This document shows positions 15,666 through 27,200 of a stretch of DNA of 32,535 nucleotides, piece by piece (position 1 is the first letter of the stretch; each line of letters opens with the position of its first letter). The notes beneath the pieces were generated by a model that saw only the letters and a program-made list of their open reading frames with translations, was not told the origin of the DNA and made no database searches. The stretch lies in assembly GCF_016908145.1 (NCBI RefSeq), contig NZ_JAFBDI010000026.1, positions 1 to 32,535 on the forward strand, in the 5' to 3' direction. A program made the position numbers and the translations under genes. The stretch is from Marinitoga litoralis. GTDB lineage: Bacteria > Thermotogota > Thermotogae > Petrotogales > Petrotogaceae.

Positions 15666-17396
15666 ATGAATAAATCAACTGTAGTTTTTAATCAAAAAAC
15701 TTATCAACTTCATAACTTAGTAATTGATATTGATAGTGGAATTATAGCATTGCCAGATATACAAAGACCATTTGTTTGGGATTCTAGTAAAGTTAGGGAT
15801 CTTGTAGATTCATTATATAAAGGATTGCCAGTGGGAAATTTAATACTTTGGGAGGTTTCTGATATTGATAATTTTCATTCTATTGGAATAGATAAAAAAA
15901 GATCTCCAAAATATTTAGTTATAGATGGGCAACAAAGGCTTACTTCCCTCTATTCAATTTTAATGAATAAACCTGTGAAAAATAAAAATTTTAAAGATAT
16001 AAAAATAAAAATTGCATTTAATCCATTAGAAGAAAAATTTGAGGTAACCAATGCAGCTTTAGAAAAAGACCCTGAGTGGATAGGAGATATTAGTGAGTTG
16101 TTTTCTACTAGTTCCTATGATTTTATTGAAGAATACAAGAATAGATTAAAGAAAAAAAGGGAAGATATAGTAAATAAAGAATTTTCATTAATCGCTTCAA
16201 AGATACAAAGATTAGAAAATATTAAAAATTATACATTTTCTGTTTTAGAACTATCTTCTGAATTGGATCCTGAAGAAGTTGCAGAAATATTCGTTAGAAT
16301 AAATAGTAAAGGTAAAACTTTAAATCAATCTGATTTTATATTAACTTTAATGTCAGTGTATTGGGATGAAGGTAGAAAAGAAATAGAAGAATTTTGTAAA
16401 AAAGCTCATTATTTTTCCAATGAAAACACATCTTTTAATTTAATTAATCTAAAACCAAGTCCAGAACATTTAGTTAGAAGTATTGTTGGATATTCATTCT
16501 TTAGAGGAAGATTAAAATATGCTTATTTAATACTAAAAGGAAGAGATTTTGAAAATAGAATTTTTTCAGAAGAATTAAAAAATAAAAATCTAGAAATTTT
16601 TAAAAATGGGCATAAAAAAGTTCTAGATTTAGTAAATTGGCACGATTATATTAAAATAATATATGATGCTGGATTTGTAAATGATAATATGATTAGCTCT
16701 AAAATAGCATTTTTTATTACATATGTATTATATTTAATTGGTAAAGAAAGAATAAACTTTAGAAATCTAGAAAGAATAATTAGAAAATGGTTAGTTTTTT
16801 CATTATTAACTCAAAGATATACAGGTTCTCCAGAAAGTATTATAGAAAAAGATTTATTAAGCATAAAGAATAATGATTTTTTAGAAACATTAGATAGTAT
16901 TATGAAAAATGAATTAACAGAGAGTTTTTGGAAAATTACATTACCTAATGAAAAACTTGTAACTTCAAATACTTCAAATATATTACCAATATATGATGCG
17001 GCATTAATTTATGAGGACAAATTTATACCTTTTTCAAAAAGTAAAATACGTGAAAGAAAAAGTGTTTTAGTAAATGAAAAGAAAAAAACTATTGAAAGAC
17101 ATCATATATTTCCAAAAAACTATTTACATAAATTAGGAATAAAAGATGTTAAAGATGTAAATCAAATTGCTAATTTAATGTTTTTAGATTATAAAAATAA
17201 TATTGATATTAGTGATAAACCACCATCTGAATATTGGAATTTACTTACAAAAGAACTTTCTGACGATGAAATAAACAAAATATATATTGATTACGATTTA
17301 CCAAAAGATTTTTGGGATATGGATTATTTCAAATTTTTAAAAGAAAGAAGATATTTGATGGCAAAAAGAATAAGAAATTATTTTGAAAGTTTGTAA
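15666..17396 (+). CDS. DUF262 NTPase-like and HNH nuclease protein (GmrSD/SspE-like)
   Basis: The 576-aa protein has an N-terminal DUF262 domain: PDIQRPFVW at 30-38, and the ParB-fold motif IDGQQRLTSL from residue 86, whose DGQQR is the expected nucleotide-binding signature. A long helical middle follows, then a C-terminal HNH/DUF1524-type nuclease site ERHHIFPKNYL with His479-His480 and a following Asn near 499. Proteins of this layout include the type IV restriction enzymes GmrSD/BrxU, which cut modified DNA, and SspE of phosphorothioate defence. It is the first gene of the operon, with an AGGGGGAA ribosome site, 26 bp before the SNF2 helicase gene. Nuclease activity and target modification are inferred. 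Confidence 0.85.
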   Translation: MNKSTVVFNQKTYQLHNLVIDIDSGIIALPDIQRPFVWDSSKVRDLVDSLYKGLPVGNLILWEVSDIDNFHSIGIDKKRSPKYLVIDGQQRLTSLYSILMNKPVKNKNFKDIKIKIAFNPLEEKFEVTNAALEKDPEWIGDISELFSTSSYDFIEEYKNRLKKKREDIVNKEFSLIASKIQRLENIKNYTFSVLELSSELDPEEVAEIFVRINSKGKTLNQSDFILTLMSVYWDEGRKEIEEFCKKAHYFSNENTSFNLINLKPSPEHLVRSIVGYSFFRGRLKYAYLILKGRDFENRIFSEELKNKNLEIFKNGHKKVLDLVNWHDYIKIIYDAGFVNDNMISSKIAFFITYVLYLIGKERINFRNLERIIRKWLVFSLLTQRYTGSPESIIEKDLLSIKNNDFLETLDSIMKNELTESFWKITLPNEKLVTSNTSNILPIYDAALIYEDKFIPFSKSKIRERKSVLVNEKKKTIERHHIFPKNYLHKLGIKDVKDVNQIANLMFLDYKNNIDISDKPPSEYWNLLTKELSDDEINKIYIDYDLPKDFWDMDYFKFLKERRYLMAKRIRNYFESL

Positions 17397-17422
17397 TAGA
17401 TAAACTATATGGGGGGATATAT

Positions 17423-20400
17423 GTGGGAAAATTAGAAATTCCTGAAGTAGGAAAATTATTAAATGTTAGAAATAGAATATATCAAATAAATGAAATTGAA
17501 AAATACGACAATGTAAAAGGACCAGAATATTTTTTATCTTTGGAAGATATTGAAACTTCTAAATCTCTTCAAATAATATTAAGATCTGAAAAAGAAATTG
17601 AAATATCTCCAACATTTATTAAATTTAATGATTTTTTTTCAGAAATAAAAAATATAGATTCACCAGAAGTCTTTGATGCATTTATTAAAGCTTTAAAATG
17701 GTCAGTAAATTCAATTTTCTATTCTGATGCAATAAAATCTCCATTTTATTCAAATATTAAATTAAATTACTTCCAACTTGATCCTTTAATTAGGGCTTTA
17801 ACCATGCCAAAAATAAGTTTATTAATTGCAGATGATGTGGGTTTAGGAAAAACAATTGAAGCTGGTTTAATTATACAAGAATTGACTCTAAAAAATAAAA
17901 TAAAAAGGACATTAATTGTTTGCCCTGCAGCTTTGCAAGAACAGTGGCAGAGAGAAATGAAAGAAAAGTTTTCGATGGATTTTAAAATTATGAATTTAAA
18001 AGAAATAACAAAAATCTTCAAAGAATATGGAGTAAATGTTAATCCTTGGACTACTTATCCAAGATTAATAACTTCAATGGATTTTATTAAACAAGAAAAA
18101 TATTTAAATATGTTTAGAGCTACTACTTCTGGTGAGAAAAATATTAAATGGGATTTTTTAGTAGTAGATGAAGCACATAACATAATGCCAAAGCCAACAA
18201 ATGAATATTATCTTGATTCTGATAGAACAAAGGCTATTAGAGAGTTATCTAAAATATTCCCACATAAAGTTTTTTTGACAGCAACACCTCATAACGGGAA
18301 TACAAGATCATTTATAGCGTTATTAGAAATGCTTGACCCTAAATATTTTAATAGAGGCCAAAGTAAATTAGATAATATTTCTAAAAAAAGATTATATGAA
18401 ATAATGGTAAGAAGACTAAAAAATGAAATAAATGAATGGAATTTTATAGAAGATAGTAAATTTCCTGAAAGATTTATACATGAGTTTGAATTAAATTCAG
18501 AAGAAGATGAAATGAAATTATTTAATTATTTAAATGCTTATATACATAGAATGAATGATTTTCAAAAAACACTGAGTTCTAAAGAAAAAATTAATTTGGA
18601 TTTTACTTTAATGGTATTAAAAAAGCGTTTACTATCTTCTTATTATGCATTTTATAATTCTTTAGAAAAATATATAAATAAAAATTATGAAAATGTTATT
18701 GATGAAAAGTTTATTGATTTTACTATTAATAAATTAGAAAATGAAAATTATGATAATGATTTTGATAAAGATGAAGATGAAAAATTATTATTATCTGGGA
18801 TAATTGAAAATTATACAAATGATGAAATAAATAAAAAATTAATATATGATATGTATGAACTATCCTCAAAATTAAAAAATGAAGATGAACAAAAAATAAA
18901 AAAAATATATACTTTTATTGAAAATAAATTATTAGAAAATGGTTCATTTAATAATGAGAGATTAATTATATTTACAGAATATAAGGATACATTAGACTAC
19001 ATTGTGGAAAAACTAAAAAAAAGATATGGAGAAAATAGAGTTTTATCTTTATATGGTGGAATGAATTATAACGAGAGGGAAATTGTTAAGAAAAAATTTG
19101 AATCAGATCCATATAAAGAAGAGGCTAGAATTTTAGTAGCTACTGATGCGGCGAGTGAAGGTATAAATTTGCAATATTATTGTCATTCTCTTATTCATTA
19201 CGATATTCCATGGAATCCTATAAGGTTAGAGCAAAGAAATGGTAGAATTCACAGAGTTGGTCAAGATAAAGATGTACATATATATCACTTTATATATAAC
19301 AATAACGAAGATTATATGATATTAAAAAATGTAATAAAAAAAATAGATACTATAAAAGAAGATATAGATTCTTTGAACTCGCTAATTTCTGAAGAAACTC
19401 ATATGGCAATAAAAGAAAAATTACTATTAAAAGAAGACGAAATTTCTTTTGATTTAAAAATAAAATCAACTTTAGTTAAGCAAAAAATATTAATGAAAAA
19501 TGAAATTTTGCATAAATTTGATGAAATGAAAAAGAAGGTCCAATATTCCTTAAATGAAACTAAATACAAATATGAAATTACTCCTAGTAATAAAAAACTG
19601 GTACTATCTTCAGCTTTAAAAATATTAACAGGAAAAAATCAACTTGAAAAATATCCTGATGAAAAGAATATATATTATATTAAAGAACTTCCAAAAAACT
19701 GGGATAATTTAAAATCGTATATTAAAGATGAAAAAGGTGTATCAAAAAAAATATCTTTTGATAGTAAAGAATTAAAGAGTTCAAAAGAACATATTCATTT
19801 ATCTCATCCTTTAATGAAAAGGAGTATTAATTTTTTTAAATCTCAAATTTGGAATTTTAATAATAAAAAGATAAATAAGTTTACTATAAAAACTTCTGAA
19901 TTATTAGAAGATCCTTTAGTAAGAATATATTTAAAAACGTCAGTAAATGACAATAAGTTAGATAAAATTACTGAAGATATAGATATAATTAATGGTTATT
20001 TAATAAATAATACTTTTATAGAAGCAATAGAAGGTGAAAAAATTGTAGCAAAAAATATTGATAAAGAAAATATATTATTTGAATTATCAAAAAAAATCCA
20101 AATGCTTCTTAGAAAAAATGAAAACACTATAAACACAATAATAGAAAAAAGAAAAGAAAAATACATAGAAAAAGTAATTGAGTTATGGAATGAAAAAAAA
20201 GAAAAAGAAATAAAGAATTTAGAAAAGATATTAATAAATCAACTGAATGAAATAGATATATTAATAAATGAACTAAATAAAATGATAAATAAAAGAAAAA
20301 AATCAAATAAAAATCTAATATCATTATTTGATAACGAAATTACATTAAATGAGGAAATTAAAACTATAAAGGATGATATTGCTTATTTACAAAGAAAAAA

Positions 20401-20536
20401 AGAACTTTTGAAAGAAGAAATAAAAGAAAATATAAAAGAGTTAAAAAATAGAGTAATAAATAAGGAAATACATATGCTTCCTATTGCAGTAGAGGTTATA
20501 ATACCTGAAAGCTTTTTATCTGGAGGGATAATATGA
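17423..20536 (+). CDS. SNF2-family helicase, RapA/DrmD-like
   Basis: The 1037-aa superfamily 2 DNA translocase has motif I DDVGLGKTIEAG (from residue 137), motif II VVDEAH (DEAH 249-252), motif III FLTATPHNG (284-292), motif V ATDAASEGINLQ (573-584) and motif VI QRNGRIHRVGQ (604-614). Its length and wording match the DISARM protein DrmD and also DpdE of the Dpd system. The last about 170 residues are Lys/Glu-rich and predicted coiled coil, ending in a short hydrophobic tail. The start is GTG: the overlapping ATG two bases upstream is out of frame and hits a stop. GGGGGG lies 7 bp upstream. It overlaps the methyltransferase gene by 4 bp (ATGA), so the two are co-translated. DrmD identity is likely but unproven. 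Confidence 0.88.
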   Translation: MGKLEIPEVGKLLNVRNRIYQINEIEKYDNVKGPEYFLSLEDIETSKSLQIILRSEKEIEISPTFIKFNDFFSEIKNIDSPEVFDAFIKALKWSVNSIFYSDAIKSPFYSNIKLNYFQLDPLIRALTMPKISLLIADDVGLGKTIEAGLIIQELTLKNKIKRTLIVCPAALQEQWQREMKEKFSMDFKIMNLKEITKIFKEYGVNVNPWTTYPRLITSMDFIKQEKYLNMFRATTSGEKNIKWDFLVVDEAHNIMPKPTNEYYLDSDRTKAIRELSKIFPHKVFLTATPHNGNTRSFIALLEMLDPKYFNRGQSKLDNISKKRLYEIMVRRLKNEINEWNFIEDSKFPERFIHEFELNSEEDEMKLFNYLNAYIHRMNDFQKTLSSKEKINLDFTLMVLKKRLLSSYYAFYNSLEKYINKNYENVIDEKFIDFTINKLENENYDNDFDKDEDEKLLLSGIIENYTNDEINKKLIYDMYELSSKLKNEDEQKIKKIYTFIENKLLENGSFNNERLIIFTEYKDTLDYIVEKLKKRYGENRVLSLYGGMNYNEREIVKKKFESDPYKEEARILVATDAASEGINLQYYCHSLIHYDIPWNPIRLEQRNGRIHRVGQDKDVHIYHFIYNNNEDYMILKNVIKKIDTIKEDIDSLNSLISEETHMAIKEKLLLKEDEISFDLKIKSTLVKQKILMKNEILHKFDEMKKKVQYSLNETKYKYEITPSNKKLVLSSALKILTGKNQLEKYPDEKNIYYIKELPKNWDNLKSYIKDEKGVSKKISFDSKELKSSKEHIHLSHPLMKRSINFFKSQIWNFNNKKINKFTIKTSELLEDPLVRIYLKTSVNDNKLDKITEDIDIINGYLINNTFIEAIEGEKIVAKNIDKENILFELSKKIQMLLRKNENTINTIIEKRKEKYIEKVIELWNEKKEKEIKNLEKILINQLNEIDILINELNKMINKRKKSNKNLISLFDNEITLNEEIKTIKDDIAYLQRKKELLKEEIKENIKELKNRVINKEIHMLPIAVEVIIPESFLSGGII

Positions 20537-23500
20537 ATTTAAATGCAAGAATGTCAGGATTAGTGTTTTCAGAAAAAGTTTTAGATAAAATAAAAAGAAA
20601 TTATGATATTGAAAATTATAAGTTTAATAAATATAATCTTCTATTAAAAAAATTAGAATCAACAAATAAAGAATCTTCTGATATAAAAAAATTTATAATA
20701 TCATTCTTTTCTGAAATTTTAGGATATGAGAAAGATTCATTAATTACAAATATACCGGAAACTGAGAAAGTATATTTTGAGGATGCCCTTCAATATGAAA
20801 AACCACATATAGTATATAAATTTAATAATAAATCAGATAAAAAATTTTATTTTTATATTATACCTTCAAATAAAAAAATTGATGAAAAAGATGATACAAG
20901 CGGTAGATTAAAGATATCTTATTATGGAAAATTTGAAAGAGTATTAAGAGAAAAGAATGTAAAATATGGTTTTATTACAAATGGAGAAATTATTAGATTT
21001 GTATATGCTGAATCAGGACTTATTACATCATATATAGAATGGGATTTATATGATTTTAAAGAATATGAGAATCTAAATTTGTTCTATAATCTTTTTAGTA
21101 TAAATAGATTAAGAGATAAAGAATCATTATTCGAATTAATAAAAAGATCACAGGAAGAACAAAGCGAAATTACAGAAGAGTTATCAAGACAAGTTTTGAA
21201 TTCAATTAATATATTAGTAGAAAAAATAAATGAAGTAGAAGATAAAATTGAGTTGGATACATTTACAATATATGATTTTTTTGTAAAAACAGTTATGAGA
21301 ATGATATTTTTGCTATATGCAGAAGAAAATGGGGTTTTCCCACATGGTGATCCTATATATGATGAGAATTATGGTATTATATATCTTTCAAATAAATTAT
21401 TTGAAAGAGAACGATATGATATTGAAAATTTGAAAGAATCATTTGATGCATGGCCAAGAATATTAGCTTTGTTTAATTTAGTATATTATGGCTCTAAACA
21501 TCCCAAACTTGGAATTGTTGCGCATGGTGGAGATTTATTTGAACCAAAGGTAACTGAATTTTTAAGTAAAATACCAATTGATAATTATTCATTAACTCAA
21601 ATTTTTAAAAATCTATTATATTTAAATAGTCATAGAGTAACATATAGAGTTTTTTCAGTAGAACAAATAGGATATTTATATGAAGGTCTATTGAATTATA
21701 ATATTAAGACTAAAAATGGGAAATATTATTTGAATATTTCAAATGATAGAAAATCATCTGGAAGTTATTATACTCCTCCACAATTAGTAAGATATGTTGT
21801 AGAAAAAACTTTTGATAATTTAGTAATTAATAAAAGTTCTGAAGAAATATTAAAATTAAAAATAGTTGATCCTACTATGGGAAGCGGTGCATTTTTAGTC
21901 CATAGTGTAAGATACCTTGCAGAACATTTAGCAAAAGCATGGCAAAATGAAAATAAATATAATCATTTAAATTATGAAGAAAAAATTAAAGAGGCTAAAA
22001 GACATATTGTAGAGTTTTGTATATATGGAGTAGATATTAATCCTATGGCTGTTGAATTGGCAAAGGTTAGTCTTTGGTTAGAAACTTTATCAAGTGATAA
22101 ATCATTTTCTTTTTTGGATCATCATTTAAAGGTAGGGAATTCATTACTAGGTGTATGGAATGATGACAATATATATGAGGTACCTAAAGAAGTTTTTAAA
22201 TTAAAGAATGATTTATATTCAAAAGAATATAAAGATATAATAAAAAATATTAAAAAGGAAAATGATAAAACAAATCATTTCTCAGGCTCTCTATTTAATG
22301 CGATAAATTTATCTTCAATTTCTTATGATATTGAAACTATTTCAAAAAAAGCTTTACAAATTAATGATTATGAATTTTTAGAACAAGAATATAAAAAAAT
22401 AGCTTTGAATAGTGAAATAGAAAAGGAAAAAATAAAAAGAGATTTATGGTTGTCTAATTGGTTTGCTAATGAAATAGATAATGTTTATCCTATTAATTCT
22501 GAAAAAATAATGGATTTATATTCAAAAATAGATAAAAATGATTTAGAAGACCCATTTATTATTTGGAGTAGAAAAATGTCTGAAGAATTAAAATTTTTCC
22601 ATTGGGAATTAGAATTTCCTGAAGTATTTAAAGAAAAAGGTTTTGATGCAGTAGTTGGTAATCCACCTTGGGAAGTTTTGAAATTAAAAGAATTAGAATT
22701 TTTTAAAGATAAAGATGAAAGTATTGCATCTATACATAAAGCTAATAAAAGAAAAAAGGAAATAGAAAAATTAAAAGAGACTAATTTTGAATTATACAAT
22801 CGATATATTAGAGAAAAACAAGTATTTGAAAAAACGGGGAATTATATTAGAACAAATAAAAGATTTAAACTAACTTCTAAAGGAGAAATAAATCTATATC
22901 AATTATTTGCTGAGTTATTTTTAAATTTAACCAAAGAAAATTTTGGTATTGTTGTTCCAACGGGTTTATTTACAGATAATAATAATGTTAATTACTTTAA
23001 TTATTTGGTTGATAATAAACAAATATATGAAATAAATGATTTTGAAAATAAAAATAAAATTTTTAAGAATGTTGATGGAAGAATCCGTTTTTCGTTATTT
23101 ATATCTAAAAAAACACATACAATTAATATAAGAATACTTTTAACCAGAATTAGCGAATTATATGAAAAAGAATATATTAATATTTCAATAGAAGATTTAA
23201 AACTTTTTAATCCTAATACAAAAACATTACCAATGTTAAAAAATAATAATGAATATAAGATAATTAAAAAAATATATGAAAGATCAGAAGTAATAAAAAA
23301 TGAATATAAAGGATCAAGTTTTATTGATAATATATTTAATATATATCACATGTCAAATGATTCATATAAATTTGTTAGAAAAAATGAATTAATTGAAAAA
23401 GGATATAAAAAAGAATGGTACATGTATGTAAAAGATGATGAAATTTATTTGCCTCTTTTAGAAGGGAAAAGTTTCTTTATATTAAACTCTAGATATAGTG

Positions 23501-24228
23501 AAATTTTAGAAGATGGAAATGGAGTTAATGTTACTATAGAAAAATTAAATGATCCATACTTTTTTCCAGATACAAGATATTATGTAAAAAAAGATATTTT
23601 TGAAGAAACATTAAAAAATAAGAAATTTAATATAAATAAAAATTACTTTTTTGTCTTTAGAAATATTACCAATTCAACTAATGAAAGAACCTTTATCATA
23701 TCACTTTTACCAAAATTACCAGCAGGTAACTCTATAAACATTTTTGATACAAAATTTTTAATTGAATTTTTAACGATGTCATCACATATAATTGATTTTT
23801 CTATAAGAAAAAAAATACAAGGAGTGAATTTGAATCACTTCATTTTTTACCAATTCCTTATTCCTAAACCAAATTCTTTTATAAAATATTCAGGTATAAA
23901 TGGTGATGAAACATTAGAAATATCTCTTAGAAAAATATTTATTAATTTATTAAATTATTCGTATGATATGGAAGGAATAGTTAGAGATTTAGGTGGAGAA
24001 ATTCAACCAAGAGAATGGGACGAGAAAGAAAGAATTGATAATTTTGCAAAATTAGATGCTATTATGGCTATATATTATGATATGAGTAAAGATGAATTAA
24101 AATATATTTTTAGTGATTTTGAAGTTGAAAGGAAAAATCAAAAATCACAATATGGGCAGTATCTATCAGAAATATTAGCTTTAAAATATTATGATTTATT
24201 TAAATCGCAAATTAAATTATTGGGGTGA
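20533..24228 (+). CDS. Large class I adenine-specific DNA methyltransferase (PglX/DrmMI-like)
   Basis: The 1231-aa protein is a gamma-type N6-adenine methyltransferase. Motif X region GSYYTPPQLVRYVV (410-423), motif I VDPTMGSGAFLVH (445-457), GVDINPMAVELAKVSLWLE (499-517) and catalytic motif IV NPPW (710-713, preceded by FDAVVG) are intact. The long C-terminal part (about 930-1220) looks like a target recognition domain of the type in PglX, LlaGI and DrmMI. The N-terminal 180 residues recall the front of type IIG/ISP enzymes (YGFITNGEIIRF), but I see no complete PD-(D/E)xK site, so it probably does not cut. Likely role: methylating host sites to protect from the system. It overlaps the SNF2 gene by 4 bp and ends 4 bp before the next gene. 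Confidence 0.9.
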   Translation: MNLNARMSGLVFSEKVLDKIKRNYDIENYKFNKYNLLLKKLESTNKESSDIKKFIISFFSEILGYEKDSLITNIPETEKVYFEDALQYEKPHIVYKFNNKSDKKFYFYIIPSNKKIDEKDDTSGRLKISYYGKFERVLREKNVKYGFITNGEIIRFVYAESGLITSYIEWDLYDFKEYENLNLFYNLFSINRLRDKESLFELIKRSQEEQSEITEELSRQVLNSINILVEKINEVEDKIELDTFTIYDFFVKTVMRMIFLLYAEENGVFPHGDPIYDENYGIIYLSNKLFERERYDIENLKESFDAWPRILALFNLVYYGSKHPKLGIVAHGGDLFEPKVTEFLSKIPIDNYSLTQIFKNLLYLNSHRVTYRVFSVEQIGYLYEGLLNYNIKTKNGKYYLNISNDRKSSGSYYTPPQLVRYVVEKTFDNLVINKSSEEILKLKIVDPTMGSGAFLVHSVRYLAEHLAKAWQNENKYNHLNYEEKIKEAKRHIVEFCIYGVDINPMAVELAKVSLWLETLSSDKSFSFLDHHLKVGNSLLGVWNDDNIYEVPKEVFKLKNDLYSKEYKDIIKNIKKENDKTNHFSGSLFNAINLSSISYDIETISKKALQINDYEFLEQEYKKIALNSEIEKEKIKRDLWLSNWFANEIDNVYPINSEKIMDLYSKIDKNDLEDPFIIWSRKMSEELKFFHWELEFPEVFKEKGFDAVVGNPPWEVLKLKELEFFKDKDESIASIHKANKRKKEIEKLKETNFELYNRYIREKQVFEKTGNYIRTNKRFKLTSKGEINLYQLFAELFLNLTKENFGIVVPTGLFTDNNNVNYFNYLVDNKQIYEINDFENKNKIFKNVDGRIRFSLFISKKTHTINIRILLTRISELYEKEYINISIEDLKLFNPNTKTLPMLKNNNEYKIIKKIYERSEVIKNEYKGSSFIDNIFNIYHMSNDSYKFVRKNELIEKGYKKEWYMYVKDDEIYLPLLEGKSFFILNSRYSEILEDGNGVNVTIEKLNDPYFFPDTRYYVKKDIFEETLKNKKFNINKNYFFVFRNITNSTNERTFIISLLPKLPAGNSINIFDTKFLIEFLTMSSHIIDFSIRKKIQGVNLNHFIFYQFLIPKPNSFIKYSGINGDETLEISLRKIFINLLNYSYDMEGIVRDLGGEIQPREWDEKERIDNFAKLDAIMAIYYDMSKDELKYIFSDFEVERKNQKSQYGQYLSEILALKYYDLFKSQIKLLG

Positions 24229-24232
24229 AATT

Positions 24233-27200
24233 ATGGCTTTAAATCCTATTTTGTTTTCAAAAGATGTTTTTTCTGCTTATACTGAATTTTTAATTAATTT
24301 TATTAATTTTCAAGACCCTGATTTAGAAAAAGACTTAAAAGAATTGATTAAATTTGACTTAATTAAGGGGTCAAGACTTATAAAAGGACCATATATTTCT
24401 CTTAATAAACCATATAAAATAGGTAAAAATTTAGAAGAATTAAGTAAGAGTTATAAAATACATAGTTTTTTAAAAAATAAGATAAACTTTAATTTGTACT
24501 CCCATCAAGAAGAAGCTTTTAAAAAAATTACCGAAGAAAATAATGTTGTTATTTCAACAGGAACAGGTTCAGGGAAAACAGAATCTTTTTTATTTCCTAT
24601 TCTAAATAAATTATTATTAAATGAAAGTAAAGGATTAAAAGTTTTGATTATTTACCCTATGAATGCATTAGTAAATGATCAGATGATTAGAATTAAAAAA
24701 TTATTTTCAGGAAGTGGTATAACATTTGGTAAATATACAGGCGAAACACCACAAAAAAATATTAATATTAAAAGATTTGAAAGACCAACAATTATTAAAG
24801 GTAATGATGAAGAAGCAATTGAAAAAGGTGAAATAATTCCATTTGAAGAAAAAGATTCTAGAGAAGAAATACAAAATGATCCTCCAAATGTGTTAGTTAC
24901 TAATTATTCTCAATTAGAGTATTTATTATTGAGGGAAGATGATTTGAAAATATTTAAAGATATGGATCTAGAATATATAATTCTAGATGAAATACATACT
25001 TATGTTGGAGAACAAGGATCAGAAGTTGCTGCATTATTAAGGCGGATTAAAGCATTGGCGAAAAATCCAGAAAAAATAAAATTTATTGGAACGTCAGCAA
25101 CTATTGCCTCAGGAAATAAAGAAGAAAAAGAAAAGAAAATAGAAAATTTTGCAAAAAAATTGTTTGGTGTAGATAATATTTCGAGCATTTTTGAAGAATA
25201 TAGTGATATTAATACTAATGATGTTTTATATGAACCTAGTTTAGTCAAAAATTCTTTGTATATATTAAATGATATTATAGAAAATGAATTAAATAGTGAA
25301 AATTATTATTATTTAACAGGGAAAAATAATGTTATTTTTAAAGAAGATATTATAAATAATGCAGTATTTCGTTGGATTATTGATTTTTTAAAAGAACCAA
25401 TGTCTTTAGAAGAAGTTGTTAATGCTTTTAAAAAGAAGTTTAATAGAAATAATTCTGATAATGAAATCGCAGCTGAAATATATTCATATTTGCTAGCTGG
25501 AATAGAAATAAAAAATGATGATGATTACCCATTAATAAGACCTAAAATGCATTTTTTTGTTAAAGGAATAAATAATCTTAGAGCTTATTTTAAAAATGGA
25601 AAAAGATACGTTACATTAGATGAGGATAAAGGATATCATTTATATTCATGTAGGAATTGTGGGCAACATTATTATAAAGGATTTTTTGAAAAAGAGAAAT
25701 TAACTATTAAAGGTATTATCTCTCAAAGAGCTATTTCTGAGATTACATCGAATGAATATGAAGAAATTTTATTTACTGATAGTAATATATTCTTTTCTGA
25801 TGAGAGTGAAAAAAATTATGATTTAGCATATTTATGTGAAAAATGTGGAACTATACATTATGAACCTGCTGGAAAATGTGTAAATTGTGAAAGTAAAAAT
25901 ATAATAGAGATTTTTATTTTAAATGAAAATAAAAGATGTTTATCATGTAATAGTTCTCTTGAAAACAATAAACAAAAAAATCTAGTTAAATCATCTTCAT
26001 TTGAACCAGTTGATTTGACTATTTTAACAGAAAATATTTTATCTTTGGCCGACAATCCAAAAATAATTATTTTTACAGATAATAGACAAGAAGCATCTTT
26101 TTTAAATGGATTTATGGAAGTAACATCTAAAAGATTTATATATAGGGATAGATTATATAAGTTTTTAAAAAATCATAATATTTTTTATAACTTAAATGAA
26201 TTAACGGAAAAGTTTTTCTATTATTTATTTGAAAATGGTGATTTAGAAAAAATTAATAGTAAAGATGTATATACTGAAAAATCTAAGGAATTAGATGAGT
26301 ATATTTACTTAGAATGGTTTATTTATGAAGAATTTTGTTCTCAAATTTCTCAAATAAAGAAAAATTCATTAGAAAAATTGGGTTTGTTGAATATTGATTA
26401 TGATTTATTTAATGAAGAAAATAAATGGTTTCTTTTGGAATGGAGTAATAAGTTAAATATCGACATAAATTCTTTGAAAGGTATTATTTACAAAATATTA
26501 GATTATTTCAGAAGAAGAAATACAGTTGATTTGCCAATATTAGAAAAAGTTGTAGGTAATCAAAGAAACAAATATAAAACAAAATTAAATCTTCCTGAAT
26601 ATATAAATATGAGTTCAATATCTAAAAATAGTGATTTGAATTCTTTAGCATTTATATCTCGAACAAATAGAACGTATCCTCAAGTCTTATTGCAAAAGGA
26701 AATTGGTTCTATTAATGACGAATTTTTAGAAGAATTATTTCATTTTTTAAAAAAGAATATATTTGTTAAAAAAGAAATAGGAAGACAAAAATATATATTA
26801 TTAGATCCTAATAAAATTATTATTGAATTAAACAAAGAAAAAAAATATCTTGAATGTAAAACTTGCGGAGAGAAATCTTTATTGAACAGAAAGACAAAAA
26901 ATAATTCATGTACAAATTATAGATGTAAGTCATCTTTTAAAGAAAATGAAATATTATATAATTATGATGTTAAGAGGTATTTGAATGAAAGTTCTAGATT
27001 TGAATTAAAACCAATGGAACATACAGGACAAATAAAAAAATCCGATAGAGAAGCTGCTGAAAGAAAATTTAAAAATGGAGATATTAATGTTATAGTGGCT
27101 ACTTCAACTTTAGAACTAGGTATTGATATTGGTGATTTGGATTTTGTGTTAATGAGAAATGTTCCTCCTTCACCAGCAAATTATGATCAAAGGGTAGGAA

